64,000 bases of DNA. Source: Mucilaginibacter arboris (GTDB lineage Bacteria; Bacteroidota; Bacteroidia; Sphingobacteriales; Sphingobacteriaceae). The position numbers and the translations under genes were made by a program. Below are positions 35,309 to 44,595 of this stretch, in pieces. Position 1 is the stretch's first letter, and every line of letters begins with the position of its first letter. Location of the stretch: positions 270,739-334,738 of the forward strand of contig NZ_WPIK01000003.1 of the NCBI RefSeq assembly GCF_009754915.1, written 5' to 3'. The notes beneath the pieces are model-generated. The model searched no databases and had not been told where the DNA came from. It was given only the letters and a program-made list of their open reading frames with translations.

Positions 35309-37003
35309 ATGAAAATACTTGTACAAAAACTGTTATTGCTTGCTTTTACACTTGCTGTTTTTAACACGGTAAAAGCTCAAAATACTTCGCCGGTTTCCAT
35401 ACAAGTTGATTTTAATAAGGAAACCGGTCCAATGAAATCAGTTTGGGCATGGTTTGGAAACGATGAACCAAACTATGCTTACATGAAAGACGGGCAAAAG
35501 CTGTTAACAGAACTGGCTGCTTTAAGTCCGGTCCCGGTTTATTTAAGAACACATAATTTAATGACTTCCGGTGATGGTACGCCTGCTTTAAAATGGGGTT
35601 CAACGAATATTTATACGGAAGATAAAAACGGCAATCCAGTTTATAATTTCACCATTGTTGACCGGATTTTTGATGCCTACATCAAACGAGGAATGAAGCC
35701 ACTGGCACAGATTGGTTTTATGCCCGAAGCTTTATCCACGCATCCGGAACCTTATCAGCATCACTGGCGGGCAGAAGCTGGTTATCAGCAAATTACAACC
35801 GGCTGGGCTTATCCTCCGAAAGATTATCAGAAATGGGGCGAATTGGTTTATCAATGGGTGAAACACTGCGTGGAGCGTTACGGCAAAAAAGAAGTGGAAA
35901 GCTGGTACTGGGAAGTTTGGAACGAACCAAACGGTTATTACTGGAAAGGCACCGTTCCGGAATTTTACAAACTGTATGATTATGCTGCTGCTGGTTTAAA
36001 ACGCGCTTTACCGACAGCAAAAATTGGCGGGCCAAACGTTGCAGGAACAGGCGGAGCAGGCGGAAGCAAATTTTTAAGAGGTTTTATAGAACACTGTATT
36101 TCGGATACCAACTTCGTTACCGGCAAAATAGGTTCTCCGCTGGATGCGGTTTTGTTTCATGCAAAAGGTTCGCCAAAATTTAAAAACGGCATAGTAGAAA
36201 TGAATATGGCACCGCAACTTCGCGATATTGAAACCGGATTTAAAATAGTAAGGTCTTATCCTCAAACTCAAAATCTCCCTGTTATTCTGGGCGAATCTGA
36301 TCCGGAAGGCTGCGCAGCTTGCGGTATTCAAACCAATCCTGAAAACGCTTACCGCAACGGAACGATGTTTTCCAGTTACACCGCTGCTTCTTTTGCAAGG
36401 GAATATTTATTGGCGGATGAATACCAAGTCAATTTTAAAGGAGCAGTTTCCTGGTCGTTCGAGTTTGAAAACCAGCCTTGGTTTGCCGGTTTCCGTGATG
36501 TAGCTACAAATGGCGTAGATAAACCCGTTCTAAACATTTTTCGGATGTTCGGGAAGATGAGCGGAACGCGCGTTCAAGTAACAGGCACCAATTTTTACCC
36601 GCTAAAAACAGTACACGATTCCAGCGTTAGGAACCAAACGGATATTGGCGGACTGGCTTCAAAAGATAAAAACACTGCTGCGGTAATGATTTGGAATTAT
36701 CATGATGATGATCGTTTAGAACCTGCAACTCCTGTTAATATCAGCCTAAATGGTTTACCAGCTAAAACGGTAAAAGTAACCCGATATTTAATCGATCAAA
36801 GCCACAGCAATTCCTACAATATCTGGAAAAAAATGGGATCGCCGCAAAAACCAACCACAGCACAAATTACAGCACTTGAAAAAGCAGGAATGCTGCAAAC
36901 GGATGGAAACCCGCAGCAAATGTTGGTGGCAAATGGACAACTAAAAATGAATATTAATTTGGAACGGCAAGGTGTTGAACTGATTAAACTGGACTGGAAA
37001 TGA
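35309..37003 (+). CDS. Glycoside hydrolase family 39-like
   Basis: A 564-residue secreted (beta/alpha)8 enzyme with signal peptide ending TVKAQ. WYWEVWNEPNGYYWKG carries the acid/base E206 and VILGESDPEGC the nucleophile E329, as in clan A GH39 beta-xylosidases. A C-terminal beta domain follows (about 430-564). Substrate in this locus is unknown; a side-chain xylose or arabinose linkage is possible. It starts 6 nt after the GH28 stop, so the two are co-transcribed. The 214-nt gap after it holds a palindromic dispersed repeat. Confidence 0.82.
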   Translation: MKILVQKLLLLAFTLAVFNTVKAQNTSPVSIQVDFNKETGPMKSVWAWFGNDEPNYAYMKDGQKLLTELAALSPVPVYLRTHNLMTSGDGTPALKWGSTNIYTEDKNGNPVYNFTIVDRIFDAYIKRGMKPLAQIGFMPEALSTHPEPYQHHWRAEAGYQQITTGWAYPPKDYQKWGELVYQWVKHCVERYGKKEVESWYWEVWNEPNGYYWKGTVPEFYKLYDYAAAGLKRALPTAKIGGPNVAGTGGAGGSKFLRGFIEHCISDTNFVTGKIGSPLDAVLFHAKGSPKFKNGIVEMNMAPQLRDIETGFKIVRSYPQTQNLPVILGESDPEGCAACGIQTNPENAYRNGTMFSSYTAASFAREYLLADEYQVNFKGAVSWSFEFENQPWFAGFRDVATNGVDKPVLNIFRMFGKMSGTRVQVTGTNFYPLKTVHDSSVRNQTDIGGLASKDKNTAAVMIWNYHDDDRLEPATPVNISLNGLPAKTVKVTRYLIDQSHSNSYNIWKKMGSPQKPTTAQITALEKAGMLQTDGNPQQMLVANGQLKMNINLERQGVELIKLDWK

Positions 37004-37070
37004 GGTTAGTTCTGTTATCGACCGCAGGGAGAAATCTTCATCAAAGAAGAATTACTTATTAGATGAAGGT

Positions 37071-37092
37071 CCTTCGACAGGCTCAGGATGAC
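37071..37092 (+). repeat. CCTTCGACAGGCTCAGGATG-type dispersed repeat
   Basis: The word CCTTCGACAGGCTCAGGATG plus AC is a repeat I recognise from many bacterial intergenic regions. It sits between the GH39 and first PL11 gene; the same gap also has A-rich direct repeats (AAAAAAGAACGC...) and no ORF. Confidence 0.6.
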
Positions 37093-37217
37093 AAGGCGCA
37101 TATCTTGCAATGCCAAAAAAGAACGCCAAGAAAAAAGAACGCACAAAGAAATAGAGGTTCATCCGCAATATTTTAATAAAGTTTTAGGATGACAGAACGA
37201 AATATTTTAGATTAAAA

Positions 37218-39182
37218 ATGAATCAAAATTTACGCTTTTGCTTGCTATTGATCTTGCTGCCATGCTGTTTTTATGCAGAAAAAACTTGTGCGCAACGGCA
37301 AATGGAAAACCTTGGCCGGGGCGTAATTGCTGTTCGTAAAAGTGCCGATTCAGTTTATGTAGGATGGCGTTTGCTGGGAACTGATCCTGATGAAATAACC
37401 TTTAACCTGTATCGTCAATCAGGAAATGCAAGTCCTGTTAAACTCAACTCTTCTCCAATAAAACAAACTACTGATTTTATCGATGTAAAAGCAAACTCGT
37501 CCGAACCCAATTCCTATTTTGTAAAACCGGTACTAAAAGGAGCAGAGCAGCAGGCGGGTAAAGCTTATACGCTGGCAGCAAATTCGCCCATTCGGCAATA
37601 TATTTCTATTCCAATTCAAGCTCCTCCTCCCGGAGAAGTGATGGGAAGCAAATTTTCGTATAGCGCTAACGATGTTTCTGTTGGAGATTTAGATGGTGAC
37701 GGCGAGTACGAGCTAATTTTAAAATGGGACCCTTCCAATTCTAAAAATCCACCGCAAAAAGGCTTTACCGGAAACCAGATTTTAGATGCTTACAAAATGG
37801 ATGGAACAAGGCTTTGGCGTATTGATCTTGGTAAAAATATTCGTTCCGGAGCAGCTTATACGCAGTTTTTGGTTTATGATTTGGATGGAGATGGCAAAGC
37901 AGAAATAGTTTGTAAAACTGCTGATGGAACGATAGACGGACAAGGAAAAATCATTGGCGATGCTACGAAAGACTGGCGGTTTAAAGAACCGGAAAGCGAC
38001 CCGAAATACGGAAAAATTGTAGAAGGGCCGGAGTATTTAACCGTTTTTAACGGATTAACCGGAGCGGCTTTAGCGACAGAAAATTATACGCCAAACCGTT
38101 ATCCGTTAGATGGTTGGGGCGGGATTGGCGGAAACGGCGGAAACGATAATACCGGAGGCAGGCCGGATCGGTTTAGCGCTTGTGTTGCCTATTTAGATGG
38201 CGTGTACCCAAGCGTAGTAATGGTCCGTGGTTGGTATGGCCGTTCGGCTTTATCTGCCTGGGATTTTAGGAACGGAAAATTAACGCAGCGTTGGATTTTT
38301 GATTCTAAGGATGCTAAAAATCCTTATTCCGGTATGGGCAACCATAATTTAAGTGTTGCAGATATGGACGGTGATGGAAAAGATGAAATTTGCATTGGCG
38401 CCATGACAGTGGATGATAACGGAAAAGGTTTGTACACAACAGGTTTGCGCCATGGCGATGCTTTACATGTAAGTGCGATGGATCCGTCAAAATCAGGTTT
38501 ACAAGTTTTTGGCATCCACGAAAGTGAAGAAAAAACGCTTGCATTAAAAACGCCAGGTGTGGCAATGTTTGATGCTAAAACAGGAAAAATTCTATGGAGT
38601 TTAGGGCCGGGAGTTGATGTAGGAAGAGGAGTTGCTGCTGATATCGATCCAACTCATGCTGGTTTTGAAAATTGGGGCGGGCCTGGCGGTTTACGAGATA
38701 TAAATGGTAAAACCATCACAGAAAAAGCACCTTCATCAACTAATTTTCTGGTTTGGTGGGATGCGGATTTAACGCGCGAATTATTAGATAAAAATCACAT
38801 TGATAAATGGAATTGGAAAACTGAAACAACTGACCGCTTATTGACTGCTGAAAATTGCGTTTCTAACAACGGCACCAAAGCTACACCTTGTTTAAGCGCA
38901 GACTTGTTTGGCGATTGGCGTGAAGAAGTGGTCTGGCGAACAGCAGATAACAAAGAACTTCGAATTTACACAACCACTATTCCTGCTAAAAACCGCATTT
39001 ACACTTTAATGCATAACCCGGAATATCGGCTAAGTATTGCCTGGCAAAATGTAGCTTATAATCAACCGCCTCATACAGATTTTTTTCTGGGAGAAGGTAT
39101 GGCAAAACCACCCCGGCCTAAAATTTATGTGCTAAAAGAAGCATCAGTTCAAATTAAAAATATCAAACCTGCAAAACCATAA
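37218..39182 (+). CDS. Rhamnogalacturonan lyase, polysaccharide lyase family 11 (copy 1)
   Basis: A 654-residue secreted lyase that cuts rhamnogalacturonan I between rhamnose and galacturonate by beta-elimination. Signal peptide ends KTCAQ; the mature part opens RQMENLGRGVIAVRKSADS, the PL11 start motif, followed by an eight-bladed propeller with calcium motifs DLDGDGEYE, DLDGDGKAE and DMDGDGKDE. The C-terminus ends near a dispersed-element copy. A tandem paralogue follows 3 nt downstream. Compared with copy 2 it has an extra loop near residues 145-155 (PPPGEVMGSKF). Confidence 0.92.
   Translation: MNQNLRFCLLLILLPCCFYAEKTCAQRQMENLGRGVIAVRKSADSVYVGWRLLGTDPDEITFNLYRQSGNASPVKLNSSPIKQTTDFIDVKANSSEPNSYFVKPVLKGAEQQAGKAYTLAANSPIRQYISIPIQAPPPGEVMGSKFSYSANDVSVGDLDGDGEYELILKWDPSNSKNPPQKGFTGNQILDAYKMDGTRLWRIDLGKNIRSGAAYTQFLVYDLDGDGKAEIVCKTADGTIDGQGKIIGDATKDWRFKEPESDPKYGKIVEGPEYLTVFNGLTGAALATENYTPNRYPLDGWGGIGGNGGNDNTGGRPDRFSACVAYLDGVYPSVVMVRGWYGRSALSAWDFRNGKLTQRWIFDSKDAKNPYSGMGNHNLSVADMDGDGKDEICIGAMTVDDNGKGLYTTGLRHGDALHVSAMDPSKSGLQVFGIHESEEKTLALKTPGVAMFDAKTGKILWSLGPGVDVGRGVAADIDPTHAGFENWGGPGGLRDINGKTITEKAPSSTNFLVWWDADLTRELLDKNHIDKWNWKTETTDRLLTAENCVSNNGTKATPCLSADLFGDWREEVVWRTADNKELRIYTTTIPAKNRIYTLMHNPEYRLSIAWQNVAYNQPPHTDFFLGEGMAKPPRPKIYVLKEASVQIKNIKPAKP
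39124..39144 (+). repeat. Dispersed element in the last codons of PL11 copy 1
   Basis: TTTATGT then GCTAAAAGAAGCAT, encoding VLKEAS about 40 nt before the stop. The paralogue has VLVKKAS at the equivalent place. Confidence 0.55.
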
Positions 39183-39185
39183 GTT

Positions 39186-41078
39186 ATGAATCAAAAATTA
39201 CGCTTCTGCTTTTTATTGTTTTTTGTGCCATGCTGTTTTTATGCACCTAAAATTAGTGCGCAACGGCAAATGGAAAACCTGGGCCGTGGTATCATCGCCG
39301 TACATAAAAGTGCTGATTCTGTTTTTGTAAGCTGGCGCATGTTAGGCACGGAGCCGCAGGATATTGCCTTTAATTTGTATCGTAAAACAGGAAATGCAGC
39401 GCCTGTAAAACTCAACAAAACACCAATAACAGAAAGTACAAATTATGAAGATGCCAGGGTAAATTTCTCTCAACCCAATACTTATTTTGTAAAACCGGTT
39501 TTAAAAGGCGCGGAGCAGGAAGCGGGCAAACCTTATACATTGGCAGCAAATGCGCCGGTGCAGCAGTACATCAATATTCCACTTAAAACACCGCAAGGTT
39601 ATACGCCCAATGATGCTTCTGTAGGCGACCTGGATGGTGATGGCGAGTACGAAATTATCCTGCACCAAACCGGCCGCGGCCGCGATACGCCTTCGCCTGG
39701 GCTTACAGATCCTCCTATTTTCCAGGCTTATAAGATGGACGGAACATTATTGTGGACGATCAATCTCGGTAAAAACATCCGCGAAGGCGCGCACTACACC
39801 CAGTTTATGGTTTATGATTTAGATGGAGATGGCATAGCAGAATTTGCCTGTAAAACCGCAGACGGAACGGTAGATGGAAAAGGAAAAGTAATCGGCGATT
39901 CTACCAAAGACTGGCGTACATTAAATGTTGAACCAAGAAACGTGATGTACGGGAAAATAATGAACGGACCGGAATACTTTACCATCTTTAGCGGCAAAAC
40001 CGGCGAAGCTTTGGCTACTACCGATTATATTCCAAGCCGTTATCCAACCAATGGCTGGAACGGTCATGGTGGTAATGGCGGCCACGATGATACTGGTAAC
40101 CGTGTTGATCGTTTTACGGCTTGTATTGCTTATCTCGATGGCGTTCATCCCAGCGTTGTAATGTGCCGTGGTTATTATGGCAGGTCAGTTTTGGCTGCCT
40201 GGGATTGGCGGAATGGAAAACTGACTTCACGTTGGGTTTTTGATAGTAAAGATGGCGAAAATCCGTATTCCGGCCAGGGTTATCATAATTTGAGCGTAGC
40301 AGATGTGGATGGCGATGGCAAAGATGAAATTGTTTACGGATCGATGGTGGTGGATGATAATGGCAAAGGGCTTTTTAGTACCGGTTACCGTCATGGCGAT
40401 GCGTTGCATGTTTCCGATCTGGATATTTCAAGGCCGGGTTTAGAAGTTTTCGGCATCCACGAAATTGAAGAAGGGACAAAAGGGCCAGGCGTTACGGTTT
40501 ATGATGCCAGAACAGGAGAAACTTTATTTAAAGGTTCCATGGACCAGGATGTGGGAAGAGGCGTTGCCGACGATATTGATCCGGCTTATCCCGGAGCAGA
40601 AATGTGGTGGTCGGGCTCCAACGGTTTATACACCATAAAAGGGGTACGAATTGGAGATGCGCCCAGATCAACCAACTTTTTAAGCTGGTGGGATGGCGAT
40701 TTAAACAGAGAATTGCTTGATGGCAATCACATTGATAAATACAAAGGCGGCAGATTATTAACGGCGGAAGGCTGCGTTTCCAACAACGGAACCAAATCAA
40801 CACCTGCTTTAAGCGCTGATTTATTTGGCGACTGGCGCGAAGAAGTGATGTTCCGCACGGCCGATAACCAGAATTTAAGAATTTATACCACAACCATTCC
40901 TACCAAACATAAAATTTATACGTTGATGCACGACCCGCAATACCGGTTAAGTATCGCCTGGCAAAACGTGGGTTACAACCAGCCGCCGCATACGGGTTTT
41001 TATTTGGGAAGTGATATGAAAATGTTGCCGAAACCCAATATTGTGTTGGTAAAAAAAGCATCAGCACAAAAGAAATAA
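39186..41078 (+). CDS. Rhamnogalacturonan lyase, polysaccharide lyase family 11 (copy 2)
   Basis: A 630-residue tandem paralogue of the preceding lyase with the same signal peptide style (NQKLRFCFLLFF), RQMENLGRGIIAVHKSADS start, and calcium-binding DLDGDGEYE, DLDGDGIAE and DVDGDGKDE blades. The two differ in loops and in many surface residues, so they may have endo and exo preferences, as in the Bacillus YesW/YesX pair; this is inference. Ends VKKASAQKK. Confidence 0.92.
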   Translation: MNQKLRFCFLLFFVPCCFYAPKISAQRQMENLGRGIIAVHKSADSVFVSWRMLGTEPQDIAFNLYRKTGNAAPVKLNKTPITESTNYEDARVNFSQPNTYFVKPVLKGAEQEAGKPYTLAANAPVQQYINIPLKTPQGYTPNDASVGDLDGDGEYEIILHQTGRGRDTPSPGLTDPPIFQAYKMDGTLLWTINLGKNIREGAHYTQFMVYDLDGDGIAEFACKTADGTVDGKGKVIGDSTKDWRTLNVEPRNVMYGKIMNGPEYFTIFSGKTGEALATTDYIPSRYPTNGWNGHGGNGGHDDTGNRVDRFTACIAYLDGVHPSVVMCRGYYGRSVLAAWDWRNGKLTSRWVFDSKDGENPYSGQGYHNLSVADVDGDGKDEIVYGSMVVDDNGKGLFSTGYRHGDALHVSDLDISRPGLEVFGIHEIEEGTKGPGVTVYDARTGETLFKGSMDQDVGRGVADDIDPAYPGAEMWWSGSNGLYTIKGVRIGDAPRSTNFLSWWDGDLNRELLDGNHIDKYKGGRLLTAEGCVSNNGTKSTPALSADLFGDWREEVMFRTADNQNLRIYTTTIPTKHKIYTLMHDPQYRLSIAWQNVGYNQPPHTGFYLGSDMKMLPKPNIVLVKKASAQKK

Positions 41079-41105
41079 GCACCATGAACAGCAACAGATG
41101 GAGTT

Positions 41106-41154
41106 TTTTAGGTGGTAAAAGAAGCATGCTTCCTGCTGTCATGCTTCTTTTATC
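41106..41154. repeat. Inverted pair of dispersed elements between PL11 and GH2
   Basis: Forward TTTTAGGTG then GTAAAAGAAGCAT (41106-41127) and reversed ATGCTTCTTTTATC (41141-41154). Arms are nearly perfect complements separated by 13 nt, and the forward arm ends in a smaller palindrome GAAGCATGCTTC. It starts 28 nt after the PL11 stop. The 121-nt gap contains nothing else. Confidence 0.8.
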
Positions 41155-41199
41155 AGACAAAAGCTCAACTTAAAAACCTAAATCATTAAACTTATCACT

Positions 41200-43587
41200 A
41201 TGTTATTTTTTACAAGATCAATTCAGTTAAAAACCAGGAGCAAATGGATGGTTCCGGTGCTTGGGTTTTTGCTGGTCCTGTTTCCCGTTTTTATCCAGGC
41301 GCAAAGCAACTCGGATGGACGAAAAATTACTTCTTTCGATCCCGACTGGCGCTTTTTAAAAAATGATGCAACCGGGGCAGAAAAACCGGCTTTTGATGAT
41401 GCTAAATGGCGAAAACTGGATGTTCCGCACGATTGGAGCATTGAAGGCCCATACGATCAGAACAATCCAACTGGTCGTGGTGGTGGTTATCTTCCTGCCG
41501 GAATTGGCTGGTATCGTAAAACTTTTACCTTAGACGAAGCAGATGCCAAACGCAAAGTTTCTATAGAATTTGATGGTGTAATGGCTAATAGTGATGTCTG
41601 GATCAATGGTTTTCATTTGGGAAAACGTCCTTATGGTTACAGCAGTTTCAGTTATGATTTAAGCGGACATCTCAACTTTGGCAAAGGAAAAACAAATGTA
41701 ATTGCGGTTCGTGCAGATAATTCTTTGCAGCCGGCTTCCCGTTTTTATACTGGCGCAGGTATTTATCGGCATGTTCGTTTGGTTTCTACGGATGATGTTC
41801 ATTTTGATCATTGGGGAATTTACATTACAACATCGCAGATTACTTCTGCAAAAGCACAGGTAAAAATTCAAACTAAAATCAGCAATACATCTTCCGCATC
41901 TAATGAAATTACTTTACAAACATCTTTAATTGATCCTTCCGGGAAAGCTGTAAAATCAACAGAAAGCAAACAAACTCTTGCTGCCGGAAAAACTGCTGAT
42001 GTTACTCAGGAATTGGAAGTAAGCAATCCACAATTGTGGGATTTGGAACAGCCGAACTTGTATCGCGCCGTTACCAAAATCATTGCTAACGGAAAAACTT
42101 TGGATGATGAAACCACAACTTTCGGCATCCGAGATAGCAAGTTTGAGGCAGCAACCGGTTACTGGCTCAACGGAAAAAATATCAAGATAAAAGGAGTATG
42201 TCTGCATCATGATGGCGGCGCAGTTGGCTCGGCAGTTCCTTTAGCAGTTTGGGAACGAAGATTTAAGCTGTTAAAAGAAGCAGGCGTAAACGCTATCCGC
42301 ACTTCACATAATCCGGTTGCGCCCGAGTTTCTGGATTTATGCGACCGGATGGGTTTCCTGGTAATGGACGAAACTTTTGATACCTGGACAGCCGCAAAAG
42401 CTAATGGTGAAAAAGGTTATAACCTGTACTTTACTAATTGGTGGGAAAAAGATACCCATGATATGGTTGTTCGTGATCGTAACCATCCATCCATCATTAT
42501 TTATAGTGTTGGCAATGAAATTCATGATAATTTGGATAATCCCGAAGGATTTAAAAAATACAAAGATCAGCAGGATTTGGTGCATCAACTTGACCCAACT
42601 CGTCCGGTTACAATGGCTTTGTTCCGCCCAAATGTTTCCAAAGTTTATTCAAATGGTTTTGCAGCGATGATGGATGTAGTTGGCCAGAATTACCGTGAAA
42701 ATGAATTGATTGCAGCACATGAAGCGCATCCGGATTGGAAAGTCATCGGTACAGAAAATACCCACGTATTAGCCCAATGGTTGGCATTGCGTGATAAACC
42801 TTATATGGCTGGCCAGTTTTTGTGGACTGGCGTTGATTATTTAGGCGAAGAAGATTGGCCGAATGTAACGAATAATCAAGGTTTGTTTGACAGGACCGGA
42901 GCTTGGAAACAGCAAGCTTTGCAGCGGCAAAGCTGGTGGTCGGATAAACTGGTTGTACATATCGTCCGCAAATCTGATAATGCCGGCGCAGGAAATTGGG
43001 TTAACGATTGGACGCCGACTGATTTCGATACTTATGATAATGCCAAAATTCAGGTTTACAGTAATTGTGATGAAGTAGAACTTTTTTTAAACGGGAAATC
43101 TCTCGGCACAAAACCAAAACCCGCCAATGATTCGCCAAGGGAATGGGACGATGTAACTTTTGAAAAAGGTACGCTCAAAGCAGTAGGCAAAAATAAAGGT
43201 GCAGCGGTTGCTTCCGAAGAATTTAAATCTGCCGGAGCACCTGCTAAAATTGTGCTTTCTGTTGATAAAAGCAAATTAGCAAATATTTGGGATGACGTTT
43301 CTTATGTTACTGCAACTATTGTTGATGCGCAAGGAATTCCTTGTCCAAATTCAGATAAATCCATTAAGTTTAGTATAAGTGGCGGCGGAGAAATTGCTGC
43401 TGTGGATAATGGCAATATTGCCAGTCACGAACTTTATCAAACCACCGAAAGAAATGCTTATCGCGGAACTTGTATTGCTTTGATCAAAGCCAAAGCTGCA
43501 TCAGGAAAAGTTACTGTAAAAGCAGCATCGACAGGTTTGGCTGATGGTTCGGTTTCGATTGATTTAATTTCATCTCCAACAAAATAA
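41200..43587 (+). CDS. Glycoside hydrolase family 2, beta-galactosidase-like
   Basis: A 795-residue secreted GH2 enzyme. Sugar-binding sandwich about 45-215 (VPHDWSIEGPYDQ, ADNSLQPASRFYTGAGIYR), immunoglobulin-like domain, then the TIM barrel with acid/base E440 in YSVGNEIHD and probable nucleophile E519 in IGTENTH. GQFLWTGVDYLGEEDWP is a typical beta-galactosidase block. C-terminal DUF4982 and Ig-like domains follow. Probably removes galactan side chains of rhamnogalacturonan I. The next gene starts 4 nt after its stop. Confidence 0.88.
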   Translation: MLFFTRSIQLKTRSKWMVPVLGFLLVLFPVFIQAQSNSDGRKITSFDPDWRFLKNDATGAEKPAFDDAKWRKLDVPHDWSIEGPYDQNNPTGRGGGYLPAGIGWYRKTFTLDEADAKRKVSIEFDGVMANSDVWINGFHLGKRPYGYSSFSYDLSGHLNFGKGKTNVIAVRADNSLQPASRFYTGAGIYRHVRLVSTDDVHFDHWGIYITTSQITSAKAQVKIQTKISNTSSASNEITLQTSLIDPSGKAVKSTESKQTLAAGKTADVTQELEVSNPQLWDLEQPNLYRAVTKIIANGKTLDDETTTFGIRDSKFEAATGYWLNGKNIKIKGVCLHHDGGAVGSAVPLAVWERRFKLLKEAGVNAIRTSHNPVAPEFLDLCDRMGFLVMDETFDTWTAAKANGEKGYNLYFTNWWEKDTHDMVVRDRNHPSIIIYSVGNEIHDNLDNPEGFKKYKDQQDLVHQLDPTRPVTMALFRPNVSKVYSNGFAAMMDVVGQNYRENELIAAHEAHPDWKVIGTENTHVLAQWLALRDKPYMAGQFLWTGVDYLGEEDWPNVTNNQGLFDRTGAWKQQALQRQSWWSDKLVVHIVRKSDNAGAGNWVNDWTPTDFDTYDNAKIQVYSNCDEVELFLNGKSLGTKPKPANDSPREWDDVTFEKGTLKAVGKNKGAAVASEEFKSAGAPAKIVLSVDKSKLANIWDDVSYVTATIVDAQGIPCPNSDKSIKFSISGGGEIAAVDNGNIASHELYQTTERNAYRGTCIALIKAKAASGKVTVKAASTGLADGSVSIDLISSPTK

Positions 43588-43591
43588 AAAT

Positions 43592-44374
43592 ATGAAAAGA
43601 AATAGATCTTTCAACCCTAAACCAATGCTGTTTTTAGCAGCACTTTTTGTGGTTTTCTGCGGATTTATTTGGCAGCAAAACCAGCATACACTTTATGTTA
43701 TAGGTGATTCTACAGTAAGAAACTCTAACAAGGAAACCTGGGGCTGGGGAACTTTTATCGGCGGTTATTTCGATACCACGAAGTTAAAAACCAGCAACCA
43801 GGCAATGGCCGGAAGAAGCACACGAACTTTTATAAAAGAAGGCCGCTGGGATAAAGTATTATCTACTTTAAAAGCAGGAGATTTTGTAATGATGCAATTT
43901 GGTCATAACGAAGGCAGCGTTCCGGATACTACAAAAGCTGGTTACCGAGGCGTTTTAAAAGGTATTGGCGACGAAACAAAAGAACTGGTTTGGCCGGATG
44001 GAAAACCCGAGACCGTGCACACTTACGGCTGGTATTTAAGCAAATTTGTAAAAGAAGCCAAAGCAAAAGGCGCAACGGTTTTCATCTGTTCCATGATCCC
44101 GAGGAACGAATGGGCAGACGGAAAAGTTAAAAGAGCAAACAACGATTACGGCAAATGGGCGCAGGAAGTGGCGCAACGTGAAGGAGCTTTTTTTATCGAC
44201 TTAAATAAAATTACTGCTGATAAATACGACAAAATGGGACCGGATGAAGTGAAAAAACTTTTCCCCGGCGATCATACACACACCAGCCAGGAAGGTGCAA
44301 AAATTAATGCCCAATCTGTTGTGGACGGCTTAAAGGAATTGAAAAATGACCCGTTGAAACCGTATTTTTTATAA
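43592..44374 (+). CDS. Rhamnogalacturonan acetylesterase, CE12 (copy 1)
   Basis: A 260-residue SGNH esterase that removes acetyl groups from galacturonate in rhamnogalacturonan I. Block I YVIGDSTVRN (S40), block II AMAGRSTRTF, block III MMQFGHNEGS (Asn), and the terminal D227/H230 in FPGDHTHTS. An N-terminal hydrophobic helix (about 12-28) directs export. Starts 4 nt after the GH2 stop. Confidence 0.92.
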   Translation: MKRNRSFNPKPMLFLAALFVVFCGFIWQQNQHTLYVIGDSTVRNSNKETWGWGTFIGGYFDTTKLKTSNQAMAGRSTRTFIKEGRWDKVLSTLKAGDFVMMQFGHNEGSVPDTTKAGYRGVLKGIGDETKELVWPDGKPETVHTYGWYLSKFVKEAKAKGATVFICSMIPRNEWADGKVKRANNDYGKWAQEVAQREGAFFIDLNKITADKYDKMGPDEVKKLFPGDHTHTSQEGAKINAQSVVDGLKELKNDPLKPYFL

Positions 44375-44384
44375 AGAAAACACC

Positions 44385-44398
44385 GATAAAAGAAGCAT
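44385..44398 (+). repeat. Dispersed-element core after a stop codon
   Basis: GATAAAAGAAGCAT, 10 nt after the stop of CE12 copy 1, without a clear left half. Confidence 0.6.
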
Positions 44399-44440
44399 TG
44401 AAAATTAAGTTAGCATTGGAAATTCAAAACTAAATGAACG

Positions 44441-44567
44441 CATCATTCCCCTAACCCCCTTCAAAGGGGGAAAAGAACCTGGGCGCATATCTTTCTATCA
44501 AATATTTTAGGTTTAGAAAGGTAGGCGTTATACAATTCCCCCTTTGAAGGGGGTTAGGGGGATGACC
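44441..44567. repeat. Inverted repeat of CCCCTAACCCCCTT elements between the two esterase genes
   Basis: Left arm 44441-44472 (TTCCCCTAACCCCCTTCAAA then GGGGGAA) and right arm 44536-44567 (TTCCCCCTTTGAAGGGGG then TTAGGGGGATGA) are near-perfect inverted copies about 30 nt long around a 63-nt spacer. Each arm is itself partly palindromic. This sequence word is a common dispersed repeat in Bacteroidota as far as I recall. It may insulate or attenuate transcription between the two CE12 genes. Confidence 0.8.
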
Positions 44568-44595
44568 TTATTTCAACCTAAAAAGCATTACAACC

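Noticed and set aside
42269..42285. Match to the dispersed-element core (GTTAAAAGAAGCAG)
   Set aside because: Encodes LLKEAGVNAIR, a conserved GH2 motif, so the match is explained by protein constraint; similarly FVKEAKAKGA at about 44045.
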